Positions 17,858-26,134 of a DNA stretch of 64,000 nucleotides are shown here, one piece after another. The DNA is taken from contig NZ_SADR02000010.1 in the NCBI RefSeq assembly GCF_004010325.2, positions 124,001-188,000 on the forward strand. Reading direction: 5' to 3'. The translations under genes and the position numbers were made by a program. The stretch is from Mesorhizobium sp. M00.F.Ca.ET.216.01.1.1. GTDB lineage: Bacteria; Pseudomonadota; Alphaproteobacteria; Rhizobiales; Rhizobiaceae. The notes under the pieces were generated by a model. The model worked only from the letters and a program-made list of their open reading frames with translations. It did not search any database and was not told where the DNA came from. How positions within the stretch are numbered: position 1 is the first letter of the stretch; every line of letters begins with the position of its first letter.

Positions 17858-18862
17858 CTATTTCTTCAGATCCAGCCCGACACCCTTGTTGATGAAGGCA
17901 AGCGTATAGGCCTTCTTGATGTCGATGTCAGCCTGCGCAACCTTGGCCTTGACCATCTTGTCATAGAAGCTCTGGATGCGCGCTTCGGTCATCGCGCCGA
18001 TGCCGAGCTTTTCGGTGTCGCCGGAATCGACGACACCGAATTTCTTCAGCTGGTCGATCGAGAAGGCGATCTGCTCATCCGTCATATCCGGATTTTCCTT
18101 CTTGATCATCTCGTTGGCGGCCTTGTTGTCACCATAGAGGTAGTTGTACCAACCCTTGGCCGAACCATCGACGAAGCACTGTACGACCTCGGGCCGCTTG
18201 TCGATCGTCTCCTGCATGGTCTCGATCGTGGTCGCATATGTGTCCCAGCCATAGTCGGCCAGCAGGAACTGGTTCGGCATGAACCCGCCCTGCTTCTGGA
18301 CGGCGAACGGTTCCGAGGTGACATAACCCTGCTGGATCGACTTCTTGTTGGCGATGAAGGGCGCTGGATTGAAGGTATAGGGCACGCGTTTGCCGGCATC
18401 GAAGCCGAGCTCGGTGACCATCCACTGGAAGAATGTCTGCGTACCTTCGTCGCCGAGGATATACTGATCGGCGTTCTTCAGATCCTCCCATTTGTCCAGC
18501 CCCTGGCCGGGCTGGGACATGATGACCTGCGGGTCCTTCTGGAAGTCCGCGGCCACGACGCGCAGCGGAATGCCCTGCTGCACGGCGTCGAAGGCCGAAA
18601 GCAGGTTGCCGCCCATGTAGAAATCGATCTTGCCGGCGAGCAACAGCGGTCGGCCGCTGACCTGCGGGCCACCCTGCATGATCGTCACATCGACACCGCA
18701 AGCCGCATAGGTGCCGTCTGCCACTGCCTGGTAGTAGCCGCCATGCTCCGGTTCCGCCAACCAGTTGGTGCCGAAGGTGACTTTTTCGTTCGCCGCCGCA
18801 CCAAGCGTGCCTGCGGCAAGCAGCACGATCGCGCCCGCCGAGAGCTTCCGTTTTCCGTACAT
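17858..18862 (-). CDS. ABC transporter substrate-binding protein, NMT1/THI5-like
   Basis: A 334-residue periplasmic binding protein and the first gene of the operon. The signal peptide is MYGKRKLSAGAIVLLAAGTL with cleavage near AANEKV. The mature protein shows the NMT1/THI5-like pattern (TFGTNWLAEPEHGGYYQAVADG, then GGNLLSAFDAVQQGIPL and QPGQGLDKWEDLKNA). The frame is open 47 codons upstream, but only the ATG at 18862 gives a proper signal peptide. The family binds aromatic or pyrimidine-like ligands; the neighbouring cytosine-deaminase-like gene supports a heterocyclic nitrogen compound. Confidence 0.87.
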   Translation of the reverse strand: MYGKRKLSAGAIVLLAAGTLGAAANEKVTFGTNWLAEPEHGGYYQAVADGTYAACGVDVTIMQGGPQVSGRPLLLAGKIDFYMGGNLLSAFDAVQQGIPLRVVAADFQKDPQVIMSQPGQGLDKWEDLKNADQYILGDEGTQTFFQWMVTELGFDAGKRVPYTFNPAPFIANKKSIQQGYVTSEPFAVQKQGGFMPNQFLLADYGWDTYATTIETMQETIDKRPEVVQCFVDGSAKGWYNYLYGDNKAANEMIKKENPDMTDEQIAFSIDQLKKFGVVDSGDTEKLGIGAMTEARIQSFYDKMVKAKVAQADIDIKKAYTLAFINKGVGLDLKK

Positions 18863-19126
18863 CCACACCACCCTTTGTTTGCTCCGGACCGCCACGCGCC
18901 GGGCTCGACACCATTGTTTCAAGAAGCAAGACACATGCCACCGGCTCCTTGCGCCGGGACCGCCCGCTTGTGCAATAGCCGATACGAAGACCGGACGGGT
19001 CATGCTGTATGGAAGGCATCGTGCCTATTTTTTGAACGCCTGTCCACAATCGCCCTGATGGCGTGCACCGCGATCTTGAAGGCTCCGCCATTTGCGCCGT
19101 AAGCTGGCCGTAGACCGGAGATTGCA

Positions 19127-19510
19127 ATGTTCAGATTCCTCACGCCGAAGTCGATCAAGCCGCCTTTTGCCCGCTACAGCCATGGCGTCGAGGTGCCGGC
19201 CGGCAAGCGGCTGGTGCTGTGTTCGGGCCAGGTCGCCATCACGCCGGACGATCAGATCCCGGAGGATGCCGGCGCACAGGCCGAACTCTGTTTTCAGAAC
19301 ATATCAGCGATTCTCGGCGAGGCCGGGCTCGAACTTTCCGACATCGTGCGCATCAACGCCTATGTCACCGACCGTGCCTTCCTGCGGCCCTATATGGATG
19401 TCCGCGACCGGCTGTTCGCCAGCCCGGCACCGGCCTCGACGCTGATGATCGTGTCAGGCTTTGCCCGGCCGGAGTTCAAGGTCGAGATCGAGGTCATCGC
19501 GGCTGCATGA
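19127..19510 (+). CDS. RidA/YjgF-family enamine/imine deaminase
   Basis: A 127-residue RidA-family protein, normally a trimer that hydrolyses reactive enamines or imines, or in the Rut pathway an aminoacrylate. The conserved core VRINAYVTDRAFLRPYMDVRDRLF includes the signature arginine. A GGAG ribosome binding site precedes the ATG. It is divergent from the importer operon, with 264 bp between start codons, and is followed 54 bp later by a creatininase-family gene. Confidence 0.88.
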   Translation: MFRFLTPKSIKPPFARYSHGVEVPAGKRLVLCSGQVAITPDDQIPEDAGAQAELCFQNISAILGEAGLELSDIVRINAYVTDRAFLRPYMDVRDRLFASPAPASTLMIVSGFARPEFKVEIEVIAAA

Positions 19511-19564
19511 TCGACAGGCGATGCGCGTCGCGCTAGGTCTGGCCATCCATCGAAGAGGCATGAC

Positions 19565-20368
19565 ATGACCGTTGCAAAAAGACGCGTGTGGTGGGGTGAT
19601 TACCGGACCACCGAATACGCCGCGATCGACCCGGAGGCGACGATCGCGGTGCTGCCGGTGGCGGCGATCGAGCAACACGGCCCGCATCTGCCGGTTTCGA
19701 CCGACACCTCGATCATGAATGGCATGCTTGAAACGGTGATCGACCGCCTGCCCGGCGATCTCGACATTCGCATTCTGCCTGTTCAGGCGGTGGGCAAGTC
19801 GAACGAACATTTGCATGCGCCGGGAACCCTGACATTGCCGGCCGCGACCTTGATCGAGGCCTGGACCGAGCTTGGCCTGTCGATCGCGCGGGCCGGTGTG
19901 AGAAAGGTGATCGTCGTCAACTCGCACGGTGGCAACGAGGAGATCATGGGCATCGTCACGCGCGAATTGCGCGTGCGCGCGAAAATGCTGGCGGTGAAGA
20001 CGAGTTGGCAGCGCTTCGGCCGGCCGGCCGGTATGTACACCGAGCTTGAGGACCGCCAGGGCATCCACGGCGGCGATGTCGAGACGTCTCTGATGCTGCA
20101 TTTCCGGCCGGAGCTCGTCGACATGGGTAAAGCCGACAATTTCGTTTCCAACGTCGCCCGCGCCGAAAAGGAATTCTCGCTGCTGCGCCACACCGGAACG
20201 CATGCCTTTGCCTGGATCGCCACCGATCTCAACCCGAACGGCGTGGTCGGCGACGCCAGCATTGCAACGGCAGAAAAGGGCCGGCTGACCGCCGAACATC
20301 AGGCCGACGGTTTCATCAACCTGCTGAAAGATGTGCAGAAGGCAAAGCTCGCCGACTGGCTGGCATAG
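19565..20368 (+). CDS. Creatininase-family amidohydrolase
   Basis: A 267-residue member of the creatininase family. These binuclear metal enzymes hydrolyse cyclic amides such as creatinine, or formamide intermediates. Metal-ligand motifs are present in order: EQHGPHLPVSTDT (about 36-48), VNSHGGNEEIM (about 118-128) and GIHGGDVETSLML (about 165-177). It is coupled to RidA. Together with the cytosine-deaminase-like enzyme it suggests ring opening of a nitrogen heterocycle. Its stop codon directly abuts the convergent stop of the next gene. Confidence 0.87.
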   Translation: MTVAKRRVWWGDYRTTEYAAIDPEATIAVLPVAAIEQHGPHLPVSTDTSIMNGMLETVIDRLPGDLDIRILPVQAVGKSNEHLHAPGTLTLPAATLIEAWTELGLSIARAGVRKVIVVNSHGGNEEIMGIVTRELRVRAKMLAVKTSWQRFGRPAGMYTELEDRQGIHGGDVETSLMLHFRPELVDMGKADNFVSNVARAEKEFSLLRHTGTHAFAWIATDLNPNGVVGDASIATAEKGRLTAEHQADGFINLLKDVQKAKLADWLA

Positions 20369-20878
20369 TCAGGCGTCGATCTTCAACGCGAAGGGCGTGC
20401 CTTCGAAGGCATCCGCGCCGCGCCCGATCGCCTGGATCGCTTCGATCATCCGGCCGTTGCGATCGAGCAGCGCGTCGGCGACCGCGATCAGCCGCGGGTT
20501 GGGCGTCGCCATGGGCGACAGCGAGCGCAGCGTTTTGGCCAGTTCGACCTCATTGCGCCTCGGCGCCAGCGCCGCAGCGATGATGTAGGCGGAGGCGGTG
20601 GAACGGCTGATGCCGGCATAGCAATGCACGACCAGCGGCCGTGCGCGATCCCATTGGCGCGCGAAATCGAGCAAGCTGCGGACATGCTCCTCGCCCGGCA
20701 TGGTCATGCCCTCTTGGGCCACCGCAATGTCATGCATGACGAGATGCAGATGGTTTTCCCTGGCGATCGAGGCCGGGCGCGTCACGTCCGTGCCGGCAGC
20801 GAGCAGGGAAAGCAGCCGCTCGGCGCCGGTCTTTGCCACCGTTTCTTCGACTTTTGCCAACGAACAGACATGGATCAT
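20369..20878 (-). CDS. Dual-specificity/tyrosine-type phosphatase in the cobalamin cluster
   Basis: A 169-residue phosphatase with the Cys-X5-Arg loop HCYAGISRSTASAY (Cys86, Arg92) and a candidate general acid Asp50 in HDIAV. The start at 20878 overlaps the cobC stop (ATGA), so it is translated together with a cobalamin gene; an upstream in-frame extension would run through cobC. The family acts on phosphotyrosine or small phosphoesters. Its coupling to cobC makes alpha-ribazole-5'-phosphate or adenosylcobalamin-5'-phosphate a reasonable but unproved substrate. Confidence 0.85.
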   Translation of the reverse strand: MIHVCSLAKVEETVAKTGAERLLSLLAAGTDVTRPASIARENHLHLVMHDIAVAQEGMTMPGEEHVRSLLDFARQWDRARPLVVHCYAGISRSTASAYIIAAALAPRRNEVELAKTLRSLSPMATPNPRLIAVADALLDRNGRMIEAIQAIGRGADAFEGTPFALKIDA

Positions 20879-21930
20879 TGGATCGTTTCCTTTGCCTGAT
20901 CGTCGCGCCGCGAAGCCCAGTCGGCAAGGGCCGATTCGAGCCGCTGCCATTCCTCGTCCGGGCCCGGCAACCCGGCGCGCAGCACATGCGGCCGGTCGGA
21001 GAAATGGCGAAGCAGGATGCCGCGCTCGCCGAGCGCCGAAAACAGTCCGGTGGCATCCGTCAGCCTGATATAGCGAAACAGCGTCGTGCCGCCGGCAACA
21101 GGGACGCCGAAGCGGTCGAACAGTGCGTCGAGCCGCGCGGCATCTTCGACCAGCCGGCGTCGCATGTCGGCCTGCCAGCCGGTATCGGCAAGCGCGCGAA
21201 CGCCATATTCGAGCGCTGGACCGGCGACCGCCCACGGCCCGAATTGCGCTTCCAGCCGTTCGACGGTCAGCGCATCGGCCAGCGCAAAACCGAGCCGCAG
21301 GCCGGCCAGTCCGAAGAACTTGCCGAAGGAGCGCAGCACGACGATGCCGCCTCGGTCGATGTCGCCGGCCAAGCTTTCCGCGCGCGGACCGACATCCATG
21401 AAGGCCTCGTCGACGACCAGCAGGCCGCCTTTGGCGCGCAACTTTCCGGCAAGCAAAAGCAGCCTTTCGCGTTCGACGACGCGTCCATCCGGATTGTTGG
21501 GGTTGACGACGATGGCAAGGTCAGCGGCTGCCAGAGCCTCGAAGTCGTCGGCCTCTGTCGCCGCATGGCCGGCGACCGCAGCTGCCCGCTGATGTTCGGC
21601 GTAGGTCGGCCCGAGCACTAGCGCCTTGCCGGGGCTCACCAGCGAAGCGACGCGCGGCAGGAGGATTTGCGTTCCGGGCGCTGCTGCCACATTCGCTGCC
21701 GATGGCGCACCATAGGCTCTCGCCGCGACGTCAGCCAGCTCGCGGGTGCGCGCAGCTTCCGGCAACCGTGACAGAGCGGTGGCGGGCAACTCAAAAAGCG
21801 GATAGGAGTGCGGATTGATCCCGGTCGAGAGGTCGACGAAAGGCTGCGGCGCGTGCGGGAAAAGCGCCCGCGCCCGGCCAAGACTTCCGCCGTGGTCCAC
21901 CACTGCTCCCGCTCCATCAAGAAGCTTCAT
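20875..21930 (-). CDS. cobC: Threonine-phosphate decarboxylase
   Basis: A 351-residue PLP enzyme (Salmonella CobD function, CobC in the Pseudomonas nomenclature) that makes the (R)-1-aminopropan-2-yl phosphate linker of cobalamin. The N-terminal DHGGSLGRARALFP and DLSTGINPHSYPL are typical, NPNNPDGR is the substrate loop, and the PLP lysine lies in RSFGKFFGLAGLRLGF. Its ATG shares two bases with the ATG of the divergent cobD. An AGGA ribosome binding site for it lies inside the first codons of cobD. Confidence 0.93.
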   Translation of the reverse strand: MKLLDGAGAVVDHGGSLGRARALFPHAPQPFVDLSTGINPHSYPLFELPATALSRLPEAARTRELADVAARAYGAPSAANVAAAPGTQILLPRVASLVSPGKALVLGPTYAEHQRAAAVAGHAATEADDFEALAAADLAIVVNPNNPDGRVVERERLLLLAGKLRAKGGLLVVDEAFMDVGPRAESLAGDIDRGGIVVLRSFGKFFGLAGLRLGFALADALTVERLEAQFGPWAVAGPALEYGVRALADTGWQADMRRRLVEDAARLDALFDRFGVPVAGGTTLFRYIRLTDATGLFSALGERGILLRHFSDRPHVLRAGLPGPDEEWQRLESALADWASRRDDQAKETIQ

Positions 21931-22900
21931 GTCGATCCTGATTGCCTTCCTGTCACTGATTATTGAATTCGCCCTCGGCTACCCGGCCTGGCTGTTTGGT
22001 GCCATCGGTCACCCTGTCACCTGGTTCGGCAGCCTGATATCCTTTCTCGATCGCAGGCTCAACCGCGCCACTGATCCCGACGAGCAGCGTCGTTCTTCGG
22101 GCGTTGTCGCGCTGCTGATCATCGTGCTGGTGCCGGCCGCCGTTGCCTTCGCGGTGGAAACCGCGCTCTGGCAGGTCCTGCCCGCCGGATTGTTGATCAC
22201 GGCGCTTCTGGCGACATCGCTGCTGTCGCAGAAGAGCCTGGCCGAGCATGTCGAGGCGGTGGCCGACGCACTCGACACCGGCGGGCTCGCCATCGGCCGT
22301 GCTGCCGTCTCGCGGATCGTCGGCCGCGATCCGGAAAAGCTCGACAGGGCCGGCGTCGCGCGCGCGGCGATCGAAAGCCTGGCCGAGAATTTTTCCGACG
22401 GCATCGTTGCACCCGTCTTCTGGATCGGCGTCGGCGGGCTGGCCGGCGGTGTCGCCTACAAGGCTGCCAACACTGCCGATTCGATGATCGGCCATCGCAC
22501 CCCGCGCCATGAGGCCTTCGGCTGGGCAGCCGCGCGCTTCGACGACCTGATCAACCTGCCTGCGTCGCGGCTGACCGCGCTGCTGATCGTGCTTGCCGCT
22601 TTCCTCGTAAAAGGCGCCGATGCAAAAGGTGCCTGGCGCGCTGTACGGCGCGACGCGAAAAAACACCGCTCGCCCAATGCCGGCTGGCCGGAGGCGGCGA
22701 TGGCCGGTGCGCTCGGGCTGGCGCTTGCCGGGCCGCGCAGCTACGGCGGCGTCGCGGTCGATGATGCGTTTATGGGCGAAGGCGGCCGGCGTGAGGCGGA
22801 AAGCACCGACATCAGGCGAGCGCTGAAGCTCTACCAGGTCGCCGATTTTCTGCTGATAGGCCTGTTCGGCATAATCTCGGCGATCGTCATCGTCGCGTGA
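21929..22900 (+). CDS. cobD: Adenosylcobinamide-phosphate synthase
   Basis: A 323-residue integral membrane protein (CbiB/CobD) that attaches aminopropanol or its phosphate to adenosylcobyrate. It shows several transmembrane helices, the N-terminal EFALGYPAWLFGAIGHPVTW, and the conserved segments ESLAENFSDGIVAPVFW and KAANTADSMIGHRTPRHE. The ATG at 21929 was chosen because it starts the family-conserved N terminus. It is head-to-head with cobC, the two starts forming the palindrome CATG. Confidence 0.93.
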   Translation: MSILIAFLSLIIEFALGYPAWLFGAIGHPVTWFGSLISFLDRRLNRATDPDEQRRSSGVVALLIIVLVPAAVAFAVETALWQVLPAGLLITALLATSLLSQKSLAEHVEAVADALDTGGLAIGRAAVSRIVGRDPEKLDRAGVARAAIESLAENFSDGIVAPVFWIGVGGLAGGVAYKAANTADSMIGHRTPRHEAFGWAAARFDDLINLPASRLTALLIVLAAFLVKGADAKGAWRAVRRDAKKHRSPNAGWPEAAMAGALGLALAGPRSYGGVAVDDAFMGEGGRREAESTDIRRALKLYQVADFLLIGLFGIISAIVIVA

Positions 22901-22916
22901 GGGTAGCAGCAAACCC

Positions 22917-23540
22917 TTAGAACTCTATCCCTTGCTGCGCCTTCACGCCGGCGGAAAAATGGTGCTTGGTCATGCCCATCTCGGTGACCAGATCGGCCGC
23001 CTCGACCAGCGCCGGCTTGGCGTTGCGGCCTGTGACGACGACATGCAGACCTTCGCGCCTGACCTTCAGCGCAGCGACCACCTTTTCGAGATCGAGATAG
23101 TCGTAGCGTAGCGCGATGTTCAGCTCGTCGAGCACCAGAAGGCTGATCGACGGATCGGCCATCAGATCGAGCGCCTTGGCCCAGGCCGCCTCGGCCGCAG
23201 CAATGTCGCGCTTCAGATCCTGCGTCTCCCAGGTGAAGCCTTCGCCCATCGCATGCCAGACGACGCGATCGCCAAAAGTGGCAAAGGCGTCTTTCTCGCC
23301 GGTGTGCCATTTGCCCTTGATGAACTGGACGACGCCGACGCGCTTGCCGTAGCCGAGCATTCTCAGCGCCAACCCGAAGGCGGCCGTGGTCTTGCCCTTG
23401 CCGGGACCGGTGTTGACGATCAGCAGCCCCTTCTCGACCGTCTTGGCTGCAACCTCGGCATCCTGGACAGCCTTGCGCTTGGCCATTTTGGCGCGATGGC
23501 GTTCCTCATCCTTACCGTCTATCTGCTTGCCATCAGCCAT
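22917..23540 (-). CDS. cobO: Cob(I)yrinic acid a,c-diamide adenosyltransferase
   Basis: A 207-residue cytosolic ATP:corrinoid adenosyltransferase (CobO/BtuR). The P-loop is NTGPGKGKTTAAFGLALR near 42-60, and the later LLVLDELNIALRYDYLD is the family Walker B region. It is convergent with cobD (16-bp gap) and lies one base after the cobU stop, so it belongs to the riboswitch-controlled operon. Confidence 0.95.
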   Translation of the reverse strand: MADGKQIDGKDEERHRAKMAKRKAVQDAEVAAKTVEKGLLIVNTGPGKGKTTAAFGLALRMLGYGKRVGVVQFIKGKWHTGEKDAFATFGDRVVWHAMGEGFTWETQDLKRDIAAAEAAWAKALDLMADPSISLLVLDELNIALRYDYLDLEKVVAALKVRREGLHVVVTGRNAKPALVEAADLVTEMGMTKHHFSAGVKAQQGIEF

Positions 23541-23541
23541 T

Positions 23542-24069
23542 TCATTTCACCTTGAGCGGCAGCCCTGCCACCATCAGCAGCACGGTATCGGCTACGGCCG
23601 CGACCTGCTGGTTGAGCCGGCCGGCGGCGTCGCGAAAACGTCTTGCCAGGGCATTGTCCGGCACGATGCCCTGACCAACGTCGTTGGAAACCACGAACCA
23701 TGGTCCGCGCGGCCGCGACAGCACATCAGCCAGCTTTCGGCATTCGGCCTCGATGTCATGTTCGGCCAGCATATGGTTGGTCAGCCACAGCGTCAGGCAG
23801 TCGATCAAGACAGCCCGGTTATCAGGTAGCGCCCCGATCGCGCCGGCAAGATCGAGCGGCGCATCTATGGTCGTCCAGCCCTCGTCACGACGCGACCGGT
23901 GCAGTGTGATGCGATCGCGCATTTCGTCGTCATAGGCTTGCGCCGTGGCGATATAGCTCCACGGTGCCGGACAGGCCGTCACCAGTTTTTCGGCATGCGC
24001 GCTCTTGCCGGAGCGTGCACCGCCGATGATGAAGGTCAGCGCCCTATCACGTGCAACGCGATCAGACAA
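23542..24069 (-). CDS. cobU: Adenosylcobinamide kinase / guanylyltransferase
   Basis: A bifunctional enzyme (CobU, CobP in Pseudomonas nomenclature) that phosphorylates adenosylcobinamide and transfers GMP. The P-loop FIIGGARSGKSAHAEKLV sits at the N terminus, and FVVSNDVGQGIVPDN is the second family motif. The start is uncertain: no ATG or GTG lies near the expected N terminus. A TTG at 24069, overlapping the cbtA stop by 8 bp, gives 175 residues, the normal size. The next in-frame start is at 24135 and would add an unlikely arginine- and alanine-rich tail. Confidence 0.88.
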   Translation of the reverse strand: MSDRVARDRALTFIIGGARSGKSAHAEKLVTACPAPWSYIATAQAYDDEMRDRITLHRSRRDEGWTTIDAPLDLAGAIGALPDNRAVLIDCLTLWLTNHMLAEHDIEAECRKLADVLSRPRGPWFVVSNDVGQGIVPDNALARRFRDAAGRLNQQVAAVADTVLLMVAGLPLKVK

Positions 24070-24841
24070 AGCTGTCGCGCAGGCTGGCCGCCGTGCCGGT
24101 GAAACGTCCGCGCACCACGCCGACAACCGCCCCAAGCACCAGCCAGAACACCAGATTGGTCAGCGTCACCGCTACCACGAACTGATGGTGCAGGCCCTCG
24201 GGAATGGCTGTCCCGAAACTGTCGGGCTGCGGCGCGCCGACAATGTGCGGTGCCACGAGCAACGCCACGGCAAGCAGCGCCAGCGGCAGCGATTTGCGGA
24301 AGGCGATCAGGCCAAGACCGGCAGCTGTCGCAACCATCGTTGCCGTCCACCAGATCTGGCGCTGAGTGAGATCGGCCGCCGGCATAGCCGGCAGTTCGGG
24401 CGGCAGGCCAAGGCCCGGCGCCAGCGTGAACACGGCAAAGCCGGCAAGGCCCCAGAACAGGCCCTGACGCCAATTGCCGATACCGCCGGCGAATTCCGAA
24501 GCTGCGACCAGGATCAGCGCAAAGCCGATGCCGGTGACGATGTTCGAGACGACGCTGAAGGCGAAGCGCTCGAAGCCGTCAGCCGGCGCCCAGCCTTCAT
24601 CCTCAGCCGGAGCGGCTATCTCGGCCGGCGCCGGCGCGGCGGTGCTCATGGCATTGGCGTCCGTGGCGTTGGCGGCCGGCGCGGCGGCGTGGTCATGCTG
24701 GTGGCCGCCTCCCGCCTGTTCGTAGACTTCCGCCTTGAGAATGAGCGGCACGGTGGCATAGGCCTGCATGCAGGCGAGAACGACGCCGGCCACAAGCCCT
24801 GCAATCGCCGCGATGAACACGACGTTGCGAAACAGTGTCAT
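24062..24841 (-). CDS. cbtA: Cobalt transporter subunit CbtA
   Basis: A 259-residue membrane protein with about five transmembrane segments. Between the first two is a histidine-rich periplasmic loop (AGGGHQHDHAAA, about 44-55), a likely metal site. CbtA and CbtB are a B12-regulated cobalt uptake system seen in alphaproteobacteria. It follows cbtB by 15 bp and overlaps cobU. Confidence 0.92.
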   Translation of the reverse strand: MTLFRNVVFIAAIAGLVAGVVLACMQAYATVPLILKAEVYEQAGGGHQHDHAAAPAANATDANAMSTAAPAPAEIAAPAEDEGWAPADGFERFAFSVVSNIVTGIGFALILVAASEFAGGIGNWRQGLFWGLAGFAVFTLAPGLGLPPELPAMPAADLTQRQIWWTATMVATAAGLGLIAFRKSLPLALLAVALLVAPHIVGAPQPDSFGTAIPEGLHHQFVVAVTLTNLVFWLVLGAVVGVVRGRFTGTAASLRDSFV

Positions 24842-24856
24842 GATGTCAGTTCCTCG

Positions 24857-25036
24857 TCAGTGGCAGGGAAACGCCATCGAATGGCGATAGTCGTGAGCGG
24901 CATTGTGGACCGCATCGATATGCGAGAAACCGACGAAGCCGATGACGAAGATGCCGAGAAATGCAGCGAGCGCGAGCTGCATGAAGCGCGACTGGGAGGA
25001 GACGGAAGTGCCGAGCGAGACGGAAGCGGTATTCAT
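24857..25036 (-). CDS. cbtB: Cobalt transporter subunit CbtB
   Basis: A 59-residue single-span membrane protein. After a short N terminus it has one hydrophobic helix (LALAAFLGIFVIGFVGFSH), then a histidine-rich C terminus (HNAAHDYRHSMAFPCH) that is the CbtB metal-binding hallmark. The ATG at 25036 was chosen over a longer frame because it gives the usual size and lies 55 nt after the B12 box. Confidence 0.92.
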   Translation of the reverse strand: MNTASVSLGTSVSSQSRFMQLALAAFLGIFVIGFVGFSHIDAVHNAAHDYRHSMAFPCH

Positions 25037-25085
25037 GTCTTGTCCTTTCGCCCTCCACCCGAGGGCATAGAAGTCAGTTTTCCTG

Positions 25086-25255
25086 TCGCCGGCAGGTCTC
25101 CTGGCTCGCGGAATAGCGCCCTTCTCCACCTTCCCGAAGAAAAATCTTCAGTGGCATATGGAGAGGACTACCGCACACAGTTGCGGGGGCAGCCACGGCA
25201 TTGGGCAAAAGAATTCACCCTCACCGCATTCCCTCTTGGTCCCAAAACGGAACCG
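25086..25255 (-). promoter_or_regulatory. Cobalamin riboswitch
   Basis: Read on the minus strand, the leader of cbtB has the conserved parts of an adenosylcobalamin riboswitch in order: a G-rich P3/P4 region with GGGAATGCGGTGAGGG, the core GCTGCCCCCGCAACTGT, then GCCACTG, and the B12 box GAGCCAGGAGACCTGCC at 25091-25107. High cobalamin is expected to repress cbtBA-cobU-cobO. No strong intrinsic terminator is visible between the B12 box and cbtB, so control may act on ribosome binding. Confidence 0.95.
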
Positions 25256-25340
25256 ACGACATCGGCGACTATAGGCAGAATCGCCGCGCCCGGCAAACCA
25301 AATTCCGCCGGAACCCAGCGGGAATGCGCCATACCTGGCC

Positions 25341-26033
25341 TCAGCGCCCGGACGCGGTGATCCGCTCGGCAACGAGGTGCTGCAGGCGCCACAGATGGCG
25401 GTCGTGAATGCCGCGTTCCTCAAGGTTTTTCACCGTGTTGTAGAGGTAGTCGGCGCCTGATCCCCAGTGCCCGCAGGACGTCGCCAGTCTTTCGACAACC
25501 TGCTCTTCGCCGAGCGATCCGGCATAGGTGGTGCCGTTGCGGTTGATGACGAAAGCCAGCGCCTTCAACGGACCACTGTCGCTTGCGAGCCTGAGAACGC
25601 GCGGCTGGTAGCTTGTCGGCTTCAGCGTCATTTCGCGCCTGAAAAGCCTGTCCAACTGCTGCCGCCGGTTATCGTCGCTCAGTCGAAAGGCGACGCCCTT
25701 GCATTGTCCGCCGCGGTCCAGCGCCATCATCAGGCCGGGACTATCCTTGGTGCCCCGCCAGCGCTTCATGTTCATGCAAAAAGACCGGTGCCAGCCAGGC
25801 GCCACGGCGACACGTTCCCCGACATGGTCGATTTCGGGTTTCCAGATCAGCGAACCGTATCCAAACAGCCAGAGCGGTTCACCGGCAGGGAGTTCAGCCT
25901 GCAATTGGTCCAGCATCGTGTCATAATCGCCGTCGTCCAGATGCGCGGCATCCGGGTCAGGTCCGGCATCTTCGACCTGGCGAAAGCACCGGGCGACCAA
26001 TTCCTGTGTGAGCGACATTGTTCGCGCGGACAT
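25341..26033 (-). CDS. chaC: ChaC-type gamma-glutamylcyclotransferase
   Basis: A 230-residue ChaC-family enzyme that splits glutathione into 5-oxoproline and Cys-Gly in the cytosol. The signature WLFGYGSLIWKPE lies near 54-66 (the YGSL substrate loop). The catalytic Glu is probably in FRREMTLKPTSYQPRVL or a nearby strand. A second in-frame ATG 15 bp downstream is an alternative start. Upstream is an MFS gene on the same strand, 101 bp away. Confidence 0.88.
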   Translation of the reverse strand: MSARTMSLTQELVARCFRQVEDAGPDPDAAHLDDGDYDTMLDQLQAELPAGEPLWLFGYGSLIWKPEIDHVGERVAVAPGWHRSFCMNMKRWRGTKDSPGLMMALDRGGQCKGVAFRLSDDNRRQQLDRLFRREMTLKPTSYQPRVLRLASDSGPLKALAFVINRNGTTYAGSLGEEQVVERLATSCGHWGSGADYLYNTVKNLEERGIHDRHLWRLQHLVAERITASGR

Positions 26034-26134
26034 GGCTTATAACCTTGCATGGCCGGCAGGAAGCCGGCTTGATGGGTCGATCTTAAAGTCCGCGACAGCG
26101 CGCCACAATCCACACAGCCCTTTCAGCCTGAGCG

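Noticed and set aside
19025..19045. GGCATCGTGCC followed by TATTTTTT as a terminator
   Set aside because: The stem is only four base pairs and no plus-strand gene lies upstream.
16859..19102. 747-codon open frame on the plus strand
   Set aside because: Antisense of the NitT/TauT importer genes, all of which have clear Walker, signal-peptide or permease motifs.
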